The notes beneath the pieces are model-generated. The model had not been told where the DNA came from, did no database searches, and worked only from the letters and a program-made list of their open reading frames with translations. Shown one piece after another: positions 5,546-7,264 of a stretch of 7,264 nucleotides of DNA (the first letter of the stretch is position 1; the number at the start of each line of letters is the position of its first letter). The stretch is from an uncultured Clostridia bacterium (GTDB lineage Bacteria; Bacillota; Clostridia; Oscillospirales; Oscillospiraceae), in assembly GCA_937893605.1 (NCBI GenBank), contig CALBGG010000072.1:1-7264 (forward strand). Reading direction: 5' to 3'. The translations under genes were made by a program, and so were the position numbers.

Positions 5546-6058
5546 ATGGATTCTGCAAAAAGACGTGAACACATAATGCGTGAACTCAGAAGCGCCGAGC
5601 GCCCCCTGAGCGCTACGAAATTCGCAAAGGAGCTGTCCGTCAGCCGACAGATAATCGTCGGCGACATCGCGCTGCTGCGCGCATCCGGCGAAAAGATTCT
5701 CGCCACTCCGCGCGGCTATCTTCTCGAGCGCGCAAACGGTCAGGTGGAGTACACCGTCGCCTGCGTGCATGATTTCGAGAGCATGGAAAAGGAGCTCAAC
5801 ATAATGGTCGATAACGGCTGTACGGTCGTCAGCGTCACCGTCGAGCATCCTCTCTACGGTCAGCTGACAGGCCCATTGCATCTGTCGAGCCGCTATGACG
5901 TTTCACAGTTCATTGCCGCCTGCCGCGAGCATGGTGCAAGCCCCCTGAGCACCCTCACCGGCGGCGTACACCTGCACGTTCTCTCCTGCCCGGATCGCGC
6001 GTGCTTCGAGCGCACCTATAAGGAGCTGGACGAGGCGGGCTTCATCTACAAAGAATAA
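5546..6058 (+). CDS. niaR: NiaR-type niacin-responsive transcriptional repressor (HTH + 3H domain)
   Basis: This is a 170-residue repressor of NAD synthesis, salvage or niacin uptake genes; the family (B. subtilis YrxA, T. maritima TM1602) binds DNA when nicotinic acid is plentiful. Residues 4-60 form the winged helix: RREHIMRELRSAERPLSATK (6-25), then FAKELSVSRQIIVGDIALLR (26-45) and a wing containing PRGYLL. Residues about 68-166 form the 3H domain. H75, E83 and the HLH pair H142/H144 match the metal ligands I recall for the family; EHPLYGQL (100-107) is another family motif. Length is normal. The ATG is 5 bp after the pncB stop, and its AGAGG (5533-5537) lies inside the end of pncB, which suggests translational coupling. 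The gene probably controls its own operon through the pncB leader repeats (inference). Confidence 0.93.
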   Translation: MDSAKRREHIMRELRSAERPLSATKFAKELSVSRQIIVGDIALLRASGEKILATPRGYLLERANGQVEYTVACVHDFESMEKELNIMVDNGCTVVSVTVEHPLYGQLTGPLHLSSRYDVSQFIAACREHGASPLSTLTGGVHLHVLSCPDRACFERTYKELDEAGFIYKE

Positions 6059-6077
6059 GGAAAAATCGTGATTGCTC

Positions 6078-6107
6078 ATTGACAAAAGCGTCAATAAGCG
6101 TTAAAGT
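6078..6107 (+). promoter_or_regulatory. Candidate promoter of the EIIC-like gene with an overlapping inverted repeat
   Basis: TTGACA (6079-6084), a 17-bp spacer and TAAAGT (6102-6107) form a plausible promoter. ATTGAC-N6-GTCAAT (6078-6095), an exact 6-bp inverted repeat, covers the -35 and could be a repressor site. The -10 is only a 4/6 match, so confidence is moderate. Confidence 0.5.
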
Positions 6108-6150
6108 AGACCATGCATATGTCAAGACATTGCATGGTCTTATTTTATTT
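6108..6150 (+). terminator. Long hairpin between niaR and the EIIC-like gene: terminator or operator
   Basis: AGACCATGCA (6108-6117) pairs perfectly with TGCATGGTCT (6131-6140). Inside it ATGTC (6119-6123) pairs with GACAT (6126-6130) around AA, leaving only T6118 bulged. The distal arm runs into TATTTTATTT. It most simply ends the pncB-niaR transcript. It also lies directly downstream of the candidate -10 of the next gene, so the same near-palindrome could act as a DNA operator there. Confidence 0.7.
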
Positions 6151-6167
6151 ATATGAGGTAATCGCTT

Positions 6168-7264
6168 ATGTCCAAGGTAAAGGCATTTTTCAGGCGCAAG
6201 GATATTGAGGTCAGCCTCAAGCGCTACGGCATAGACGCGCTCGGCGCAATGGCGCAGGGACTGTTCTGTACCCTGCTCGTCGGCACGATACTAGACACGC
6301 TCGGCACGCAGCTGGGCATATCGTTCCTCGCCTCTCCGCTTATAGAGATCGGCGGCACGGGCTACACGATAGGAAAATTTGCCTCGGCGATGGTCGGCCC
6401 GGCGATGGCTGTGGCGATAGGCTACGCGCTGCACGCCCCGGCGATGGTGCTGTTTTCGCTTATTCCTGTCGGATATGCTACAAATGTAATGGGCGGTGCG
6501 GGCGGCCCGCTTGCCGTTTACGTTGTTGCGATAATCGCGGCCGAGTTCGGCAAAATGGTCTCGAAGGAGACCAAGATCGACATTCTCGTGACCCCGATCG
6601 TCACGATACTCATAGGCGTGGGCGCTGCGTACTTCATAGCGGCTCCCATCGGCAAGGGCGCAATGGCGGTCGGAACGCTCATAAAGTGGGCGACGACGCA
6701 GCAGCCGTTTGTCATGGGCGTGCTCGTTTCTGTTCTCGTCGGCATCGCGCTGACGCTGCCGATATCCTCGGCGGCCATCTGCGCGGCGCTGAGCCTGACG
6801 GGGCTCGCCGGCGGTGCGGCGCTCGCGGGCTGCTGCGCGAACATGATCGGCTTCGCGGTCGTTTCGTTTAAGGAAAACGGCTGGGGCGGCATCGTCTCGC
6901 AGGGGCTGGGCACCTCGATGCTGCAAATGGGCAATATCGTGCGCAACCCGAAGATATGGATACCGGCCATCGCGGCCAGCGCCGTGACCGGCCCTGTCGC
7001 CACCTGCGTATTCAAGCTTGAGATGAACGGCGCGGCGGTCTCCTCCGGCATGGGCACCTGCGGCCTCGTCGGCCCCATCGGTGTGTGGACGGGCTGGTCA
7101 AATCCCTCGGCCGAGGCGCTTTTAGACGGTGCGAAGGCCATATCTCCCACGGCGTTCGACTGGCTCGGCCTTGCGCTTATCGCCATCGTCCTTCCGGCTG
7201 TCCTCGCCTGGGCCTTCGGCGTGATCTGCCGCAGGCTCGGCTGGATAAAGGACGGCGACATGAA
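6168..7264 (+). CDS. PTS EIIC-like membrane protein (PTS_EIIC_2 family), 3' end outside window
   Basis: An open frame of 365 codons runs off the window without a stop. The start ATG at 6168 follows GAGG (6155-6158) by nine bases. After a short basic N-terminus (MSKVKAFFRRKDIEVSLKRYGIDALGAM, residues 1-28) it is highly hydrophobic, with roughly eight to ten membrane segments, for example 29-45, 70-89, 114-128, 138-159, 181-199, 203-222, 264-283 and 333-355. Conserved-looking elements are LPISSAAI (197-204), GLGTSMLQMGNIVRNP (246-261) and GMGTCGLVGPIG (294-305). These fit the orphan EIIC family that also includes clostridial PfoR-like proteins. No EIIA, EIIB or HPr domain is visible, so phosphotransfer coupling is doubtful. 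Family members are about this length, so probably little is missing. The substrate is unknown. Its place directly after niaR makes a niacin-related transport role conceivable but unproven. Confidence 0.85.
   Translation, partial: MSKVKAFFRRKDIEVSLKRYGIDALGAMAQGLFCTLLVGTILDTLGTQLGISFLASPLIEIGGTGYTIGKFASAMVGPAMAVAIGYALHAPAMVLFSLIPVGYATNVMGGAGGPLAVYVVAIIAAEFGKMVSKETKIDILVTPIVTILIGVGAAYFIAAPIGKGAMAVGTLIKWATTQQPFVMGVLVSVLVGIALTLPISSAAICAALSLTGLAGGAALAGCCANMIGFAVVSFKENGWGGIVSQGLGTSMLQMGNIVRNPKIWIPAIAASAVTGPVATCVFKLEMNGAAVSSGMGTCGLVGPIGVWTGWSNPSAEALLDGAKAISPTAFDWLGLALIAIVLPAVLAWAFGVICRRLGWIKDGDM

Noticed and set aside
6291..7261. Two long minus-strand open frames opposite the EIIC-like gene
   Set aside because: They are low-complexity Ala/Arg- or Pro/Thr-rich shadows of a high-GC membrane protein, whose plus frame shows clear family motifs and a ribosome site.

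Overview
The window looks like chromosomal DNA from a gut-type Clostridia (Oscillospirales/Lachnospirales-like Firmicute). This is inferred, not proven. The support is: strong GGAGG-type ribosome binding sites, sigma-A-like promoters with 16-17 bp spacers in AT-rich gaps, coding DNA of moderately high GC, short U-tailed hairpin terminators, a NiaR-type niacin repressor, and a Clostridia-style Leu/Tyr-Gly heptad membrane protein. There are no RNA genes, insertion sequences, CRISPR arrays or other signs of a mobile element.

Layout. Positions 1-58 hold the last 18 codons of an unrecognised plus-strand gene, which ends at a bidirectional hairpin terminator (66-103). Positions 110-787 (minus) encode a GntR/FCD regulator. 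It is divergent from an RpiR/SIS regulator (933-1775, plus). The 145 bp between them carry a promoter for each gene and a perfect 12-bp palindrome lying on the rpiR-like -10 box. The RpiR gene converges on a small DivIVA-like coiled-coil gene (1803-2261, minus), and both stop codons sit in the arms of one shared terminator hairpin. Positions 2481-3950 (plus) encode a membrane protein with a large predicted extracytoplasmic region containing two blocks of exact seven-residue glycine repeats, followed by its own terminator.

Positions 4095-6058 form a niacin-salvage operon. It contains nicotinate phosphoribosyltransferase (pncB) and, 5 bp downstream, NiaR, the niacin-responsive repressor with a 3H domain. 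The pncB leader has two adjacent inverted repeats built from the same TATAC/GTATA half-site, which are good operator candidates. After a gap with a promoter-like sequence and two inverted repeats, an orphan PTS EIIC-like membrane protein begins at 6168 and runs off the window.

How the parts relate. The two sugar/organic-acid type regulators (GntR and RpiR) form a divergent pair whose targets are not in the window. The pncB-niaR pair links the enzyme that uses nicotinate with the protein that senses niacin, so feedback control is likely. Whether the EIIC-like protein belongs to the niacin circuit is the most interesting open question here. The window otherwise looks like ordinary chromosome; I see no clear multi-gene system of a new kind.
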